The notes beneath the pieces are model-generated. The model worked only from the letters and a program-made list of their open reading frames with translations, was not told the origin of the DNA and ran no database searches. From WHSW01 sp963769945 (GTDB lineage: Bacteria; Actinomycetota; Thermoleophilia; Solirubrobacterales; 70-9): DNA of 64,000 nucleotides. The position numbers and the translations under genes are program-made. Shown here in pieces: positions 16,474 to 25,026 of the stretch (the stretch's first letter is position 1; each line of letters begins with the position of its first letter). The stretch covers positions 52,961-116,960 of the forward strand of contig CAVYOA010000003.1 in assembly GCA_963769945.1 (NCBI GenBank), in the 5' to 3' direction.

Positions 16474-18468
16474 CTAAGCCGGAGCGCGTGCGGGCGCTCG
16501 CTCGGCGAGCAGCTCGACGATCTCGCTCATGATCCGGTTGACGTCGAAGTCTTTCGGCGTGTAGACGCGCGCAACGCCCGCGTCACGCAGCTTGGCAACG
16601 TCGGCGAGCGGGATGATGCCGCCGATTACGACGGGGGCATCGACGCCGTTTTCGTGCAGCAGTCGCACCGTCTCCGGGATCAACTCGAGGTGCGAGCCCG
16701 AGAGGATCGAGAGTCCGACCACATCGACGTCCTCGTCGCGGGCCGAGGCGGCGATCTGCTCGGGCGTCAGACGGATGCCCTGGTAGATCACCTCCATGCC
16801 GACGTCGCGGGCGCGAACGGCGATCTGCTCGGCGCCGTTTGAGTGGCCGTCGAGCCCGGGCTTGCCGACGAGGATGCGCGGCCGGTGGCCGATGAGCTCG
16901 GAGAGCTCGTTCACCTGCCCACGGATGCCGCTCAGGAGCTCTTCGTCGGCTCCGGCTGAGACTCCGCTGACCCCGGTCGGCGCGCGGTAATCGCCGAAGA
17001 CGTCGCGCAGCGTCTGCGCCCACTCGCCGGTGGTCGCGCCGGCCTTGGCGGCGGCGATCGTCGCCGGCATGATGTTCTGCGACTCGTCGGCGGCGACCTC
17101 GGCGAGGTCGGCCAGCGCGGCGGCGACCGCATCAGAGTCGCGGTCGGCCTTCCACTGCTCCAGCGCCTCGAGGCGCTCTCGCTCGACCTCTGGATCGGGA
17201 GTGAGGATGCCGCCATCGGCACCCGCGGTCAGCGGCGAGTCCTCGGTCTCGGTGAAGCTGTTTTGGCCGATCACCTTGATCTCGCCCTGCTCGATCTTGG
17301 CGATGCGCTCGCGATGGGACTCGACCAAGCGCGCTTTCATGTAGGCGACGGCCTCGACCGCGCCGCCGGCATCGGCGACGACTGTCATCTCCTCGCGCGC
17401 GCCTTCGATCAGCTCGGCAACGAGGCCGTCCATCACCTGTGAGCCCTCGAAGATGTCGGGGTACTCGAGCAGGTCGGTCTCGTACGCGAGCACCTGCTGA
17501 ATACGAAGGCTCCACTGCTGATCCCACGGACGAGGCAGCCCCATCGCTTCGTTCCACGCGGGCAGCTGGATCGCGCGGGCCCGCGCGTTGCGCCCGAGGG
17601 TGACGGCAAGCGCCTCCAAGACGATGCGCTGGACGTTGTTCTCAGGCTGGGCCTCGGTCAGCCCGAGTGAGTTGACCTGGACGCCGTAGCGCAGGCGCAG
17701 GAACTTCTCCTCGCTGACGCCGTAGCGCTCACGCCCGAGCTCCTCCCAGAGCACGCCCATCGCCCGCAGCTTCGCGTGCTCCTCGACGAAGCGAACCCCG
17801 GCGTTGACGAAGAACGAGATTCGCCCGAACACCTTTGGGAAGTCCGCTTCGGCGACCTGGCCGCGGGCCTTGACCTCGTCGAGCACAGCCATCGCGGTCG
17901 AGAGCGCGTAAGCGATCTCCTGCACCGGCGTCGCGCCGGCTTCCTGCAGGTGGTAGCTGCAGACGTTGGTCGGGTTCCAGCTCGGCGATTCGTTGACGCT
18001 GAAGGCGACGGTGTCGGCGATCAGCCGCATCGAGGGCTTCGGCGGAAAGGCGTATGTCCCGCGCGAGAGGTACTCCTTGATGATGTCGTTCTGCGTCGTT
18101 CCCTTGAGCTGCGAGCGCTCGATCCCGTTCTCCTCGGCAACCGTCGCATAGAGCGCCAGCAGCCAGGCCGCCGTGGCGTTGATCGTCATCGACGTGTTCA
18201 TCTCGTCGAGTGGGATCTGATCGAGCAGCGCGTGCATGTCGCCCTTGTGCACGACCGAGACGCCGACCTTGCCGACCTCGCCTTTGGCGAGGACGTGGTC
18301 GGGGTCATAGCCGGTCTGGGTCGGCAGGTCGAAGGCGATCGAAAGCCCGGTCTGGCCCTTGGCAAGGTTGCGGCGATAGAGCTCGTTCGAGCGCCGGGCG
18401 TCGGAATGACCCGCGTAGGTGCGCATCACCCATGGGCGATCGGGCTGAGGCAGGCGGTGAGCGGCCAT
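16474..18468 (-). CDS. meaA: Ethylmalonyl-CoA mutase, coenzyme B12-dependent (MeaA)
   Basis: A 664-residue mutase with catalytic TIM barrel and C-terminal cobalamin domain in one chain. RTYAGHSDARRSNELYRRNL, FDLPTQTGYDPDH, MNTSMTINATAAWLLALY, GTTQNDIIKEYLSRGTYAF and SLGLTEAQPENNVQRIVLE match MeaA of actinobacteria closely, and the B12-binding DxHxxG motif is GLDGHSNGAEQ near residue 553. The enzyme converts ethylmalonyl-CoA to methylsuccinyl-CoA. Length (about 660) and sequence separate it from methylmalonyl-CoA mutase large subunits. On the minus strand TACAAT (18480-18475), a consensus -10, lies exactly 6 nt before the ATG, so the mRNA is probably leaderless. Followed by the cyclase and GNAT genes. 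Confidence 0.96.
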   Translation of the reverse strand: MAAHRLPQPDRPWVMRTYAGHSDARRSNELYRRNLAKGQTGLSIAFDLPTQTGYDPDHVLAKGEVGKVGVSVVHKGDMHALLDQIPLDEMNTSMTINATAAWLLALYATVAEENGIERSQLKGTTQNDIIKEYLSRGTYAFPPKPSMRLIADTVAFSVNESPSWNPTNVCSYHLQEAGATPVQEIAYALSTAMAVLDEVKARGQVAEADFPKVFGRISFFVNAGVRFVEEHAKLRAMGVLWEELGRERYGVSEEKFLRLRYGVQVNSLGLTEAQPENNVQRIVLEALAVTLGRNARARAIQLPAWNEAMGLPRPWDQQWSLRIQQVLAYETDLLEYPDIFEGSQVMDGLVAELIEGAREEMTVVADAGGAVEAVAYMKARLVESHRERIAKIEQGEIKVIGQNSFTETEDSPLTAGADGGILTPDPEVERERLEALEQWKADRDSDAVAAALADLAEVAADESQNIMPATIAAAKAGATTGEWAQTLRDVFGDYRAPTGVSGVSAGADEELLSGIRGQVNELSELIGHRPRILVGKPGLDGHSNGAEQIAVRARDVGMEVIYQGIRLTPEQIAASARDEDVDVVGLSILSGSHLELIPETVRLLHENGVDAPVVIGGIIPLADVAKLRDAGVARVYTPKDFDVNRIMSEIVELLAERAPARAPA

Positions 18469-18474
18469 GGCGAG

Positions 18475-18480
18475 ATTGTA
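18475..18480 (-). promoter_or_regulatory. Consensus -10 box of a probable leaderless meaA transcript
   Basis: The minus strand reads TACAAT with 6 nt between it and the meaA ATG, so transcription would begin at or next to the start codon. No Shine-Dalgarno sequence is present. Confidence 0.6.
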
Positions 18481-18569
18481 GGTTCGGATCGCGGCCTTGC
18501 GTATCTCCTTGCGCCGGGATAGGGTTCTGTGCAGCGAGCAAGTCGCGACGACTGCATCGAGAGGCCGAG

Positions 18570-19484
18570 ATGTCGAGCCGAATCAGCCGCCATATCCGCA
18601 CGAACGTGATCGGGTATATGGCGCTGTTCGTCGCTCTCAGCAGCACCGCCTGGGCGCTGGAGCGAAACAGTGTCAAGTCGAAGCAGATCAAGGACGGTGC
18701 GATCAAGTCTCAAGATGTCGGCGATCAACAGATCAAGAGCGCGGACGTCGCCGACAACGGCCTCACAGGAGTCGACATCGACGAATCGAGCCTCAGCGGC
18801 CTCCCCTCCGGACCCTCGGGGCCAGTCACCCCAGGCGGAGCGGCTGGGGGCGACCTAGCAGGGACCTATCCGAACCCGGGCATCGCCACCAACGCGGTCG
18901 GCTCGGGCGAGGTGATCGACGACAGCTTGACCGGCGCCGACGTCGACGATTCGACGCTGTTCAACGACGACTCCCTGACCACGACCGATATCGACGAGTC
19001 GACGCTGTTCAACAACAACTCGCTCAACGGCACCGACATCGATGAGTCGACGCTCTCCGGCGGCAACGCCGCGTCTCTGGGCGGTGCCCCCGCGAGCGAT
19101 TACTCGCGCAAATGCCAGAACACGACCGTCTACGGCCGCGCCGAGATCACCGGCGCGAGCGCGGGCGCGAGCTACTCCAACGCGGGAGTGAACACCAGCA
19201 CCGACTTCGTCTGCAACGGCCAGAACGTCGAGGTGCTCCGGCTCTCGGCTGGCACCTACCGGGTGGTGTTCGGCGACGTGGCGATCGGAAACCAGATCGG
19301 CATCGGGACGGGGGCGGGCCCGCTGCCGGTCGTCAGCCCGCGAACCGCCAATCTCTCCGTCAGGGCCTCGGGGCCGTTTCAGTGCGCCAGCGCCCCGCCG
19401 CCGTTCATCCTCTGCTTCAACGTTGTCGTTACAGATCTCGCCGGAACGCCGGTGGACGGTAATTTCAATATCGCGGTGCTCTAG
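18570..19484 (+). CDS. Exported repeat surface protein
   Basis: A 304-residue protein with a basic N-terminus and one hydrophobic segment (IGYMALFVALSSTAWALE, residues about 14-31) acting as signal peptide or anchor. Residues about 35-170 are rich in Asp, Ser, Asn and Thr and contain degenerate repeats: IKDGAIKSQDVGDQQIKSAD, then three units of the kind DDSLTxxDIDESTLFN. A Gly/Pro linker interrupts them. The C-terminal ~120 residues, with two Cys pairs, may be a beta-sandwich. Proteins of this layout recur in Thermoleophilia; the function is unknown but a cell-surface stalk is plausible. ATG 18570 is preceded by GAGGCCGAG. The upstream frame is antisense to meaA and was not used. Confidence 0.8.
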   Translation: MSSRISRHIRTNVIGYMALFVALSSTAWALERNSVKSKQIKDGAIKSQDVGDQQIKSADVADNGLTGVDIDESSLSGLPSGPSGPVTPGGAAGGDLAGTYPNPGIATNAVGSGEVIDDSLTGADVDDSTLFNDDSLTTTDIDESTLFNNNSLNGTDIDESTLSGGNAASLGGAPASDYSRKCQNTTVYGRAEITGASAGASYSNAGVNTSTDFVCNGQNVEVLRLSAGTYRVVFGDVAIGNQIGIGTGAGPLPVVSPRTANLSVRASGPFQCASAPPPFILCFNVVVTDLAGTPVDGNFNIAVL

Positions 19485-19581
19485 CGCTCACAGCTGCGTC
19501 TGAAGCACCCGCGCCAGAACGTAAACCACCTCGATCTGCAATGCGCGCGCTAGGGCGCGCACGTCTGCTTCACTCGGGCGC

Positions 19582-20415
19582 GTGGTCAGCGAGATCGACG
19601 TTCAGCACCTCGGACGGGAACGGGTGATCGCCGCGCACATGGTCCGGGACCTGATCGTCGACCCGGGCCCGGCTTCGGCCCTCGACAACTGGATCGAGAC
19701 GATCGACGAGGAGCCGCGGGCGATCTTGCTCACCCACATCCATCTCGATCACGCCGGCGCCACGGGCGTGCTCGCGCGGCGTTTCCCCCAGATCCGGGTC
19801 TACGTCAGCGAGGTCGGAGCGCCGCACGTGATCGATCCCTCGAAGCTGCTCAAGAGCGCGGCGCGGCTTTATGGCGCCGAGAACATGCAGCGCCTGTGGG
19901 GCGAGGTCGCGCCGGTCGACGGCGATCGCGTGACGTCGCTCACCGGCGGCGACGAGGTTGAGGGCTTCGACGTGGAACACACGCCCGGCCATGCGGGCCA
20001 CCACGTCGTCTACCTCGATCGCGAGCTCGGTGACGCCTATGTCGGCGACATGGCGGGGGTGCGGATTCCGCCCGGCAACTTCACGGTGGCGCCGACGCCG
20101 CCACCCGAGATCGATGTGGAGGCCTGGCTGCGCTCGATCGATCGGATCGAGGCGCGCGGCGCCGAGCGTTTGCGGCTCACACATTTCGGCCTCGCCGACG
20201 ACCCGGGAGATCAGCTCGAACGGGTGCGCGAAAGCCTGCGTCGTGAGGCCGAGTCGGCCCGTCGCGGCGACCGCGAGGGGTTTCTCACCGCGCTCGAAGC
20301 GGCAATCGACGCGGGCGCCAGCGCGGACGCGGCCCGCAGCCTGCGCCAGGCGAGCCCGCCGGAGCAGCTCTGGGCAGGCCTCGAGCGCTACTGGCGCAAG
20401 CGCAACGAAGGCTGA
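19582..20415 (+). CDS. Metallo-beta-lactamase fold hydrolase
   Basis: A 277-residue MBL-fold enzyme. The metal motif HxHxDH is present in LLTHIHLDHAGATG, with further ligands in HTPGHAGHH, GDMAG and LTHFG, so both metal sites look complete. The C-terminal third (LERVRESLRREAE...) is helical, as in MBL proteins with an accessory domain. No signal peptide. The GTG start at 19582 gives the canonical beginning of the fold. Substrate unknown; glyoxalase II-like thioesterase or other hydrolase are options. Confidence 0.9.
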   Translation: MVSEIDVQHLGRERVIAAHMVRDLIVDPGPASALDNWIETIDEEPRAILLTHIHLDHAGATGVLARRFPQIRVYVSEVGAPHVIDPSKLLKSAARLYGAENMQRLWGEVAPVDGDRVTSLTGGDEVEGFDVEHTPGHAGHHVVYLDRELGDAYVGDMAGVRIPPGNFTVAPTPPPEIDVEAWLRSIDRIEARGAERLRLTHFGLADDPGDQLERVRESLRREAESARRGDREGFLTALEAAIDAGASADAARSLRQASPPEQLWAGLERYWRKRNEG

Positions 20416-20522
20416 CGCAGTTCGACCCGCTCCGCGCCGATGAAAGTTCGCAACCGCAGCGTTATGGCCGCACCGGTGTTCAGGGTGATTCAGCGGCTAC
20501 GCTCCGCTTAGCGCGCACGTAA

Positions 20523-21218
20523 ATGACCAAGCTCAGGCAGACAACAACCGCTCTCGCCCTCACGATCGGGGCCGCCGTGTTGCTCAGCGCAGGGATCACG
20601 ACCGCGCTCGCGGCGGTGACGGTGTACTCAAACGACTTCGGCAGCCAGGCCCGCTACAACGAGATCGTTCGCGCCGGCGGCGGCAAGCGCTGTGACCGCA
20701 GCTATCGCGAGAAGAGCCAGGCGATGCGGGCATCGGTCAAGCAGAGCCCGACTACATGTTCTTTCAGGCCGCCGGTGCAGGGCGACAAGGAGCTGCCCAA
20801 TCACGAGGTCATCGTCGAGGGCAAGATCCTCAAGGAGACGCCGAAATCGGTGCGTGGCGCCGCCTTCATCGAGGTCACGGTGCGGGCTGGCGGCGGCAAC
20901 ACCGGCTACTCGCTGAGGGTGTACCCCGAGCGCCAGCGCTTTGAGTTCATCCGGGGGCCCGAGGGTGGCGAGTTTCCGATCGTCGGCAAGAGCAACGCAA
21001 TCGACAAAATCGGCGAGCGCAACGCTCTGCGCGTAACGGCGACCGCCGCCAAGATCACCGCCGCGGTCAACGGCAAGGAGGTCGCGGCGGTCGACGATGG
21101 CAACCTCGGCCAGGTCGTGGGCACCAAGGTTCGCTTTGCGCTCGGCAGCAACAGCAACAAGCGCGCCGACACGGTTGGCACATTCAGGCGGGTCGCGGTC
21201 GCAGTACCCGATCCCTGA
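20523..21218 (+). CDS. Secreted protein, LamG/DUF1080-like beta-sandwich
   Basis: A 231-residue protein with a clear signal peptide (hydrophobic TALALTIGAAVLLSAGITTALA, predicted cleavage after ALA near residue 31; quoted in part as LALTIGAAVLLSAG). The mature part begins VTVYSNDFGSQARYNEI and contains VTVRAGGGNTGYSLRVYP and FALGSNSNKRADTVGTFRRV, a layout like concanavalin-type sheets of 3-keto-disaccharide hydrolase/LamG proteins that bind or cleave sugars. Two Cys residues (about 58 and 79) could form a disulphide. Substrate unknown. It is 18 nt upstream of clpS on the same strand. Confidence 0.72.
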   Translation: MTKLRQTTTALALTIGAAVLLSAGITTALAAVTVYSNDFGSQARYNEIVRAGGGKRCDRSYREKSQAMRASVKQSPTTCSFRPPVQGDKELPNHEVIVEGKILKETPKSVRGAAFIEVTVRAGGGNTGYSLRVYPERQRFEFIRGPEGGEFPIVGKSNAIDKIGERNALRVTATAAKITAAVNGKEVAAVDDGNLGQVVGTKVRFALGSNSNKRADTVGTFRRVAVAVPDP

Positions 21219-21236
21219 GCCGGCGGACGGGGGCTG

Positions 21237-21527
21237 ATGGCGACTGAGACGATCGAGCGGCCGCGCAGCGCCGGGCCTGGGTCGGGAACCGGCGGCGAAT
21301 GGAAGGTGATCGTGCTCAACGACGATCACAACACGTTCGACCACGTTGCCAACACGCTCGCCGCCGTGATCCCTGGGGTCACGACAGACAGCGGCTATCA
21401 GCTGGCCGAGCAGATTCACAACTCCGGCCAAGCGATCGTCTGGAGCGGTCCCAAAGAGCCGGCCGAGCTCTACTGGGAGCAGCTCACCGACGCCGGCTTG
21501 ACGATGGCCCCGCTGGAGAGCCACTGA
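21237..21527 (+). CDS. clpS: ATP-dependent Clp protease adaptor ClpS
   Basis: A 96-residue protein. WKVIVLNDDHNTFDHVAN carries the conserved N-end-rule pocket residues (NDD and the following FxHV), followed by GYQLAEQIHNSGQAIVWSG and the ending GLTMAPLE. ClpS delivers proteins with destabilising N-terminal residues to ClpA- or ClpC-ClpP. The ~20 N-terminal residues are flexible, as usual. No clp chaperone or protease gene lies in the window. A strong hairpin follows the gene. Confidence 0.96.
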   Translation: MATETIERPRSAGPGSGTGGEWKVIVLNDDHNTFDHVANTLAAVIPGVTTDSGYQLAEQIHNSGQAIVWSGPKEPAELYWEQLTDAGLTMAPLESH

Positions 21528-21573
21528 GGCTCGCGCCATCAGCCGTGTTGACGCCCCTGGGGCCGGTTTCCCG

Positions 21574-21607
21574 AGGCGGGCGCCGGAGAGAGGTACGGCG
21601 CCCGCCC
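21574..21607. terminator. Perfect 12-bp stem hairpin after clpS
   Basis: Positions 21574-21585 are exactly complementary to 21596-21607, with a 10-nt loop (GAGAGAGGTA). It sits between the convergent clpS gene and the gene at 21623, and has no T-tract. A factor-assisted or bidirectional terminator is likely. Confidence 0.6.
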
Positions 21608-21622
21608 TGCTGTGTGGATCGA

Positions 21623-22000
21623 TTAGCTCCAGTGCGGGAGCGTGATGATCTGCCCGGCGGGAGAGCCACCGACGGCGGGACGGCCGTGGCGTCGCGGCGT
21701 GGGCAGGCGGCGCCGGCGCTTCGAGGCGTGGCGGCGCAGTTGGGCGGCACGCAGCTCGAGCAGCGAGCGTACCTCCGTGGTGTGGTTGAACGGATCGGCG
21801 AGCACCTCGCCCGTGTCGAGCGATATCGCCGCGATCAACTGTCCGCGGACCTCGGCGCCGAGCACTGCCCCTGAGGGCATCTGACGCGAGTCGCGCTGGG
21901 CGAGAGTGGCGAGATTCGCTCGGTCACTCGCACCGATATCCACCCGGCGGATTGTCACGTTGGCGCCATCATCTGTGGAATGTGTCGTCTTCTGGTTCAT
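21623..22000 (-). CDS. Conserved hypothetical protein
   Basis: A 125-residue protein. The middle (LAQRDSRQMPSGAVLGAEVR, then LIAAISLDTGEVLADPFNHT and VRSLLELRAAQLRRH) has the look of a small conserved actinobacterial family of unknown function, followed by an Arg-rich tail (SKRRRRLPTPRRHGR). No signal or membrane segment. It is divergent from the lysR gene across a comparatively A+T-rich 128-bp spacer, so LysR control is possible. Confidence 0.6.
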   Translation of the reverse strand: MNQKTTHSTDDGANVTIRRVDIGASDRANLATLAQRDSRQMPSGAVLGAEVRGQLIAAISLDTGEVLADPFNHTTEVRSLLELRAAQLRRHASKRRRRLPTPRRHGRPAVGGSPAGQIITLPHWS

Positions 22001-22128
22001 CTCGTCACCTCACTTTGGAGTGTTTGGGTTGAAACGCGGTGGAGACCGGTTTCGTGATCGACGACAGCGTCTCGCGGCCTGGGCATTAGCGCAACATCGA
22101 TTCATTCTAAGTGTGATAAGGTCATCTA

Positions 22129-23067
22129 ATGCTCGATGTGAAGCGGCTTCGAATCCTGCGTGAGGTTGCGCAGAGGGGGTCGTTTTCGGCCGCGGCCGAC
22201 GCGCTCTACCTCTCGCAATCTGCGGTCAGCCAGCAGATCGCCACGCTGGAGAAGGAAGCTGGGATGAAGCTCCTCGACCGCACCCGCGAGGGCCCGAAGC
22301 TGACCGACGCCGGCGAGGTGCTGTTCTCGCACGCCGAAGCGGCGATCGCGCGCCTCGACGAGGCCGAGCGCGAGCTCGCTGCGATCGCCGGCTTGGAGGG
22401 TGGACAGCTGCGCCTCGGCAGCTTTCCGAGCGCCAGCGCGACTGTCCTCACCGAGGCGGTCTCGGCCTTTCACAGTCGCTATCCCAAGGTCCGCCTGAGC
22501 GTCGCCGACGCCGAGCCTGAGGAGTCGCTGCCACGGCTTCGCGGCGGCGAACTCGATCTCGCACTGACCTTCGATTACCGATCCGTGCCGCACGACGAGG
22601 AGCGCGACCTCGACCGTACGCTCGTGCTGACGGAATCGATGTACGTCGCGTTGCCCTGCGACCACCAGCTCGCCAGCCTCGACGTCGTGCCGCTGGCTGC
22701 GCTTGCAGAGGTGGAGTGGCTATGCGGCACGCGACCGAGCTCGTGCGGCGACGCGGTGGTCCGCGCTTGCCGCGACGCCGGCTTCGACCCGCACATCGGC
22801 TTCGAGTCAGACGACTATCACGTCATGCAGGGCTTTATCTCGGCCGGTCTCGGCGTCACCCTGCTGCCCGAGTTGGCGCTGCCAACTCTGCGCAAGGGGC
22901 TCGTGGTTCGCGCCACCGACCCGCCCTCGCCCGAGCGCCGCGTCTGGGCTGCGACGCGCGCCGAGGGAGCCCGCTCGCCCGCGACCGAGGCGATGCTCGA
23001 GATCCTGGTCGAGGTTGGGGGCTCGTTCACGATGCGGACGAGTGAGAGCCTGAAGCTCGTCGCTTAG
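22129..23067 (+). CDS. LysR-type transcriptional regulator
   Basis: A 312-residue regulator. The N-terminal winged helix-turn-helix is standard: KRLRILREVAQRGSFSAAAD, then YLSQSAVSQQIATLEKEAG, residues about 3-45. The effector-binding domain follows (GSFPSASATVLTEAVSAFHS; GFISAGLGVTLLPELAL). The ligand is unknown. TAAGGT at 22117-22122 ends 6 nt before the ATG, so the gene itself is probably leaderless. Candidate targets are the divergent gene at 21623 and lysR itself. A large hairpin follows the stop. Confidence 0.93.
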   Translation: MLDVKRLRILREVAQRGSFSAAADALYLSQSAVSQQIATLEKEAGMKLLDRTREGPKLTDAGEVLFSHAEAAIARLDEAERELAAIAGLEGGQLRLGSFPSASATVLTEAVSAFHSRYPKVRLSVADAEPEESLPRLRGGELDLALTFDYRSVPHDEERDLDRTLVLTESMYVALPCDHQLASLDVVPLAALAEVEWLCGTRPSSCGDAVVRACRDAGFDPHIGFESDDYHVMQGFISAGLGVTLLPELALPTLRKGLVVRATDPPSPERRVWAATRAEGARSPATEAMLEILVEVGGSFTMRTSESLKLVA

Positions 23068-23072
23068 TCGGC

Positions 23073-23158
23073 GAGCGGGTCCTGTCACGGCAGCGACTCC
23101 CCATCCTGCGCTCCCGGCGGGTGCTCGGATGGGGACCCCTCTGCCGTGCCACCCGCTC
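23073..23158. terminator. Long three-part imperfect hairpin after lysR
   Basis: Three nested complementary blocks pair in order: GAGCGGGT (23073-23080) with 23151-23158, CACGGCAG (23086-23093) with 23141-23148, and CCCCATC (23099-23105) with 23128-23134, separated by small internal loops. The element lies between the convergent lysR gene and the gene at 23183. It is probably a bidirectional terminator; an RNA regulatory structure cannot be excluded. Confidence 0.5.
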
Positions 23159-23182
23159 GAGCAGCGTCTCAGGGAATCGGAT

Positions 23183-23497
23183 TCAGTGCCCGTTGGAGCT
23201 CTGCAGCGCCGCGTCGGCGACTTGTGCGTGCCAGTGCGAGTCGACAGGCTTGTGGTAGTACGGAAACGCCTCCTGGCGCAGGGCGGAGAGCTCGTCTGAG
23301 AACCACCAGCGCTCGTAGTCGTCGCGGTTCTCCCACACCGTCACTTGACGGATGTGGAGGGTGTCGTCCTCGTTTCGAGTCATGAACGCCGCTTTGGCGC
23401 CGTAGGCGAGGGCGCGGTCGAGCGCCGGGGTCCAGATCGCGAGCCATCGGTCACGCCGAAACGGCGTGATGTGCCATTCGGTGTAGTGGACTTCCAT
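23183..23497 (-). CDS. Conserved hypothetical protein, possible dimeric alpha/beta-barrel
   Basis: A 104-residue aromatic-rich protein: YTEWHITPFRRDRW, FMTRNEDDTLHIRQVTVWEN and RWWFSDELSALRQEAFPYYH. The pattern of two strand-helix halves, with tryptophan-rich WEN then DDYERWW, recalls ferredoxin-like dimeric barrels (monooxygenase/heme-degradation type). No cofactor residues can be pointed out. It ends 33 nt before the promoter-distal side of ccr on the same strand (ccr stop at 23538), so it may be the second gene of a ccr operon. Confidence 0.68.
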   Translation of the reverse strand: MEVHYTEWHITPFRRDRWLAIWTPALDRALAYGAKAAFMTRNEDDTLHIRQVTVWENRDDYERWWFSDELSALRQEAFPYYHKPVDSHWHAQVADAALQSSNGH

Positions 23498-23537
23498 CGC
23501 CGCCGAAGATTAGTCGCTGGCCGGGGCCGGGCCTGGG

Positions 23538-24806
23538 TTAGGCGCCAACCTCGGCCCAGATCGCGCCCTCGCCGTCCTCGTGCTGTCCGTCGGTGTCGGA
23601 CTCGGCGCCGACGCGGATCGTGATCTTGCCGGTGTGCTTGTTCTCGTGCATGAGCTGATGAGCGTCGGGCACGCCCTCGAAGTCCATCGCCTGCGAGAGA
23701 ACGGGCCGCACCTTGCCTTCGGCCATGAGCTGGGTCGCTCGCATGCACTCATATGCGTTGGCGAAGTGGGAGCCGATGATCTCCTTCTGCTTCATCCACA
23801 GGTAGCGAACGTCGAAGTCAAGCGTGTAGCCCGACGTCGCGCCGCAGATCACGACCTTGCCGAAAGGCTTCACCGTGAACACCGAGGTCGGAAAAGTCGC
23901 TTGGCCGACGTGCTCGAAGACGATGTCGGGAGCGTCGCCGAGAATCTCCTTGACCCGCTTGGCGAACCCGCGTGAGGCCTTGAAGCGCTCCTTGTCGGCC
24001 GCCGGATCAACCGCGGGATGGTTGGCGTCGGAGCGCATCATCTCGCTGAACTCGCTGCGGTTGATGTAGTCGACGGCGCCCAGTGACTTGACCAACTCGC
24101 CCTTCTCGTCGGAGGAGACGACCCCGACCGCATTCGCCCCGGCCGCCTTGCAGAGCTGGACTGCGAAGACGCCGAGCCCGCCGGCGGCGCCCCAGATGAG
24201 CACGTTGTGGCCAGCCTGAAGCTTGCAGCGGTCGATCAGCATCCGGTAGGCGGTGAAGTAGGTGAGCCCGAAGGCCGAGGAGTCGACCCACGACAGGTTG
24301 CGCGGCTTTGGCAGCAGCTGTTGCGCCTGCACCTTCGTGAACTGGGCGAACGAGCCCCATGTCGTCTCATAGCCCCAGATCTGCTGGCTCGGAGCGGCGA
24401 GGGGGTCGAGGCCGTGGACCTCAACGTCCTCGTAGGATGCCTGGTTGCAGTGCAGCACGACCTCGTCGCCGGGCTTCCACTTGGTCACGCCCTCGCCGAC
24501 CTTCCACACGATCCCCGAGCCGTCCGAGCCGCCGATGTGGTGACCGTACTCGGGATGGTCGCCGTAGCCGAAGACCGAGACCGGCTTGCCAAACGCGGCC
24601 CAGACGTTGTTGAAGTTGACCCCGGCCGCCATCACGCGGACGATCACCTCGAACGCGCCGGGCTCGGGCACCTCGACCTCCTCGAGCTGAAAGGCGTCCT
24701 TGGGCTCGCCCTCGCGCTCCTGGCGAATCACCCAGGCCGCCATCGTCTTGGGCAGCGTTCCCGGCTCCACGTCGAGCTTGGAAACTTCGGATACGTCTAC
24801 GGCCAC
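23538..24806 (-). CDS. ccr: Crotonyl-CoA carboxylase/reductase
   Basis: A 422-residue MDR-superfamily enzyme, the defining step of the EMC pathway: crotonyl-CoA + CO2 + NADPH gives (2S)-ethylmalonyl-CoA. GVNFNNVWAAFGKPVSVFGY near residue 65 and the FANAYECMRATQLMAEGKV region are diagnostic of Ccr rather than ordinary zinc alcohol dehydrogenases; the Asn of NNVWA and the His of IGSHFANA correspond to conserved residues implicated in CO2 binding. NADPH binds at WGAAGGLGVFAVQLCKAAGA. A GAAGGAG ribosome site is positioned before the ATG. meaA, mcd, mch and mcl in this window supply the following steps. The C-terminal residues after RVGAES are a variable acidic tail. Confidence 0.97.
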   Translation of the reverse strand: MAVDVSEVSKLDVEPGTLPKTMAAWVIRQEREGEPKDAFQLEEVEVPEPGAFEVIVRVMAAGVNFNNVWAAFGKPVSVFGYGDHPEYGHHIGGSDGSGIVWKVGEGVTKWKPGDEVVLHCNQASYEDVEVHGLDPLAAPSQQIWGYETTWGSFAQFTKVQAQQLLPKPRNLSWVDSSAFGLTYFTAYRMLIDRCKLQAGHNVLIWGAAGGLGVFAVQLCKAAGANAVGVVSSDEKGELVKSLGAVDYINRSEFSEMMRSDANHPAVDPAADKERFKASRGFAKRVKEILGDAPDIVFEHVGQATFPTSVFTVKPFGKVVICGATSGYTLDFDVRYLWMKQKEIIGSHFANAYECMRATQLMAEGKVRPVLSQAMDFEGVPDAHQLMHENKHTGKITIRVGAESDTDGQHEDGEGAIWAEVGA

Positions 24807-25026
24807 GGTTCTCCTTCGGGTCGGTTAATCAAATCGAACAAGCGCGCGGATCGTAGCGGCGGATGGACCGCTTCTACGCCGATCGCCGCAGCGCCCGGAG
24901 GCTGCGCTCGACCCCGCGCACGATGCGACGACGAGGGTCCCAGCGCGACGAGTAGGTAGCGTCTGATCATCTTCTTCACCGCTGCTGACTTCGGTCCTAC
25001 CCTACACGCGCTCGACTAGGCCCCGG

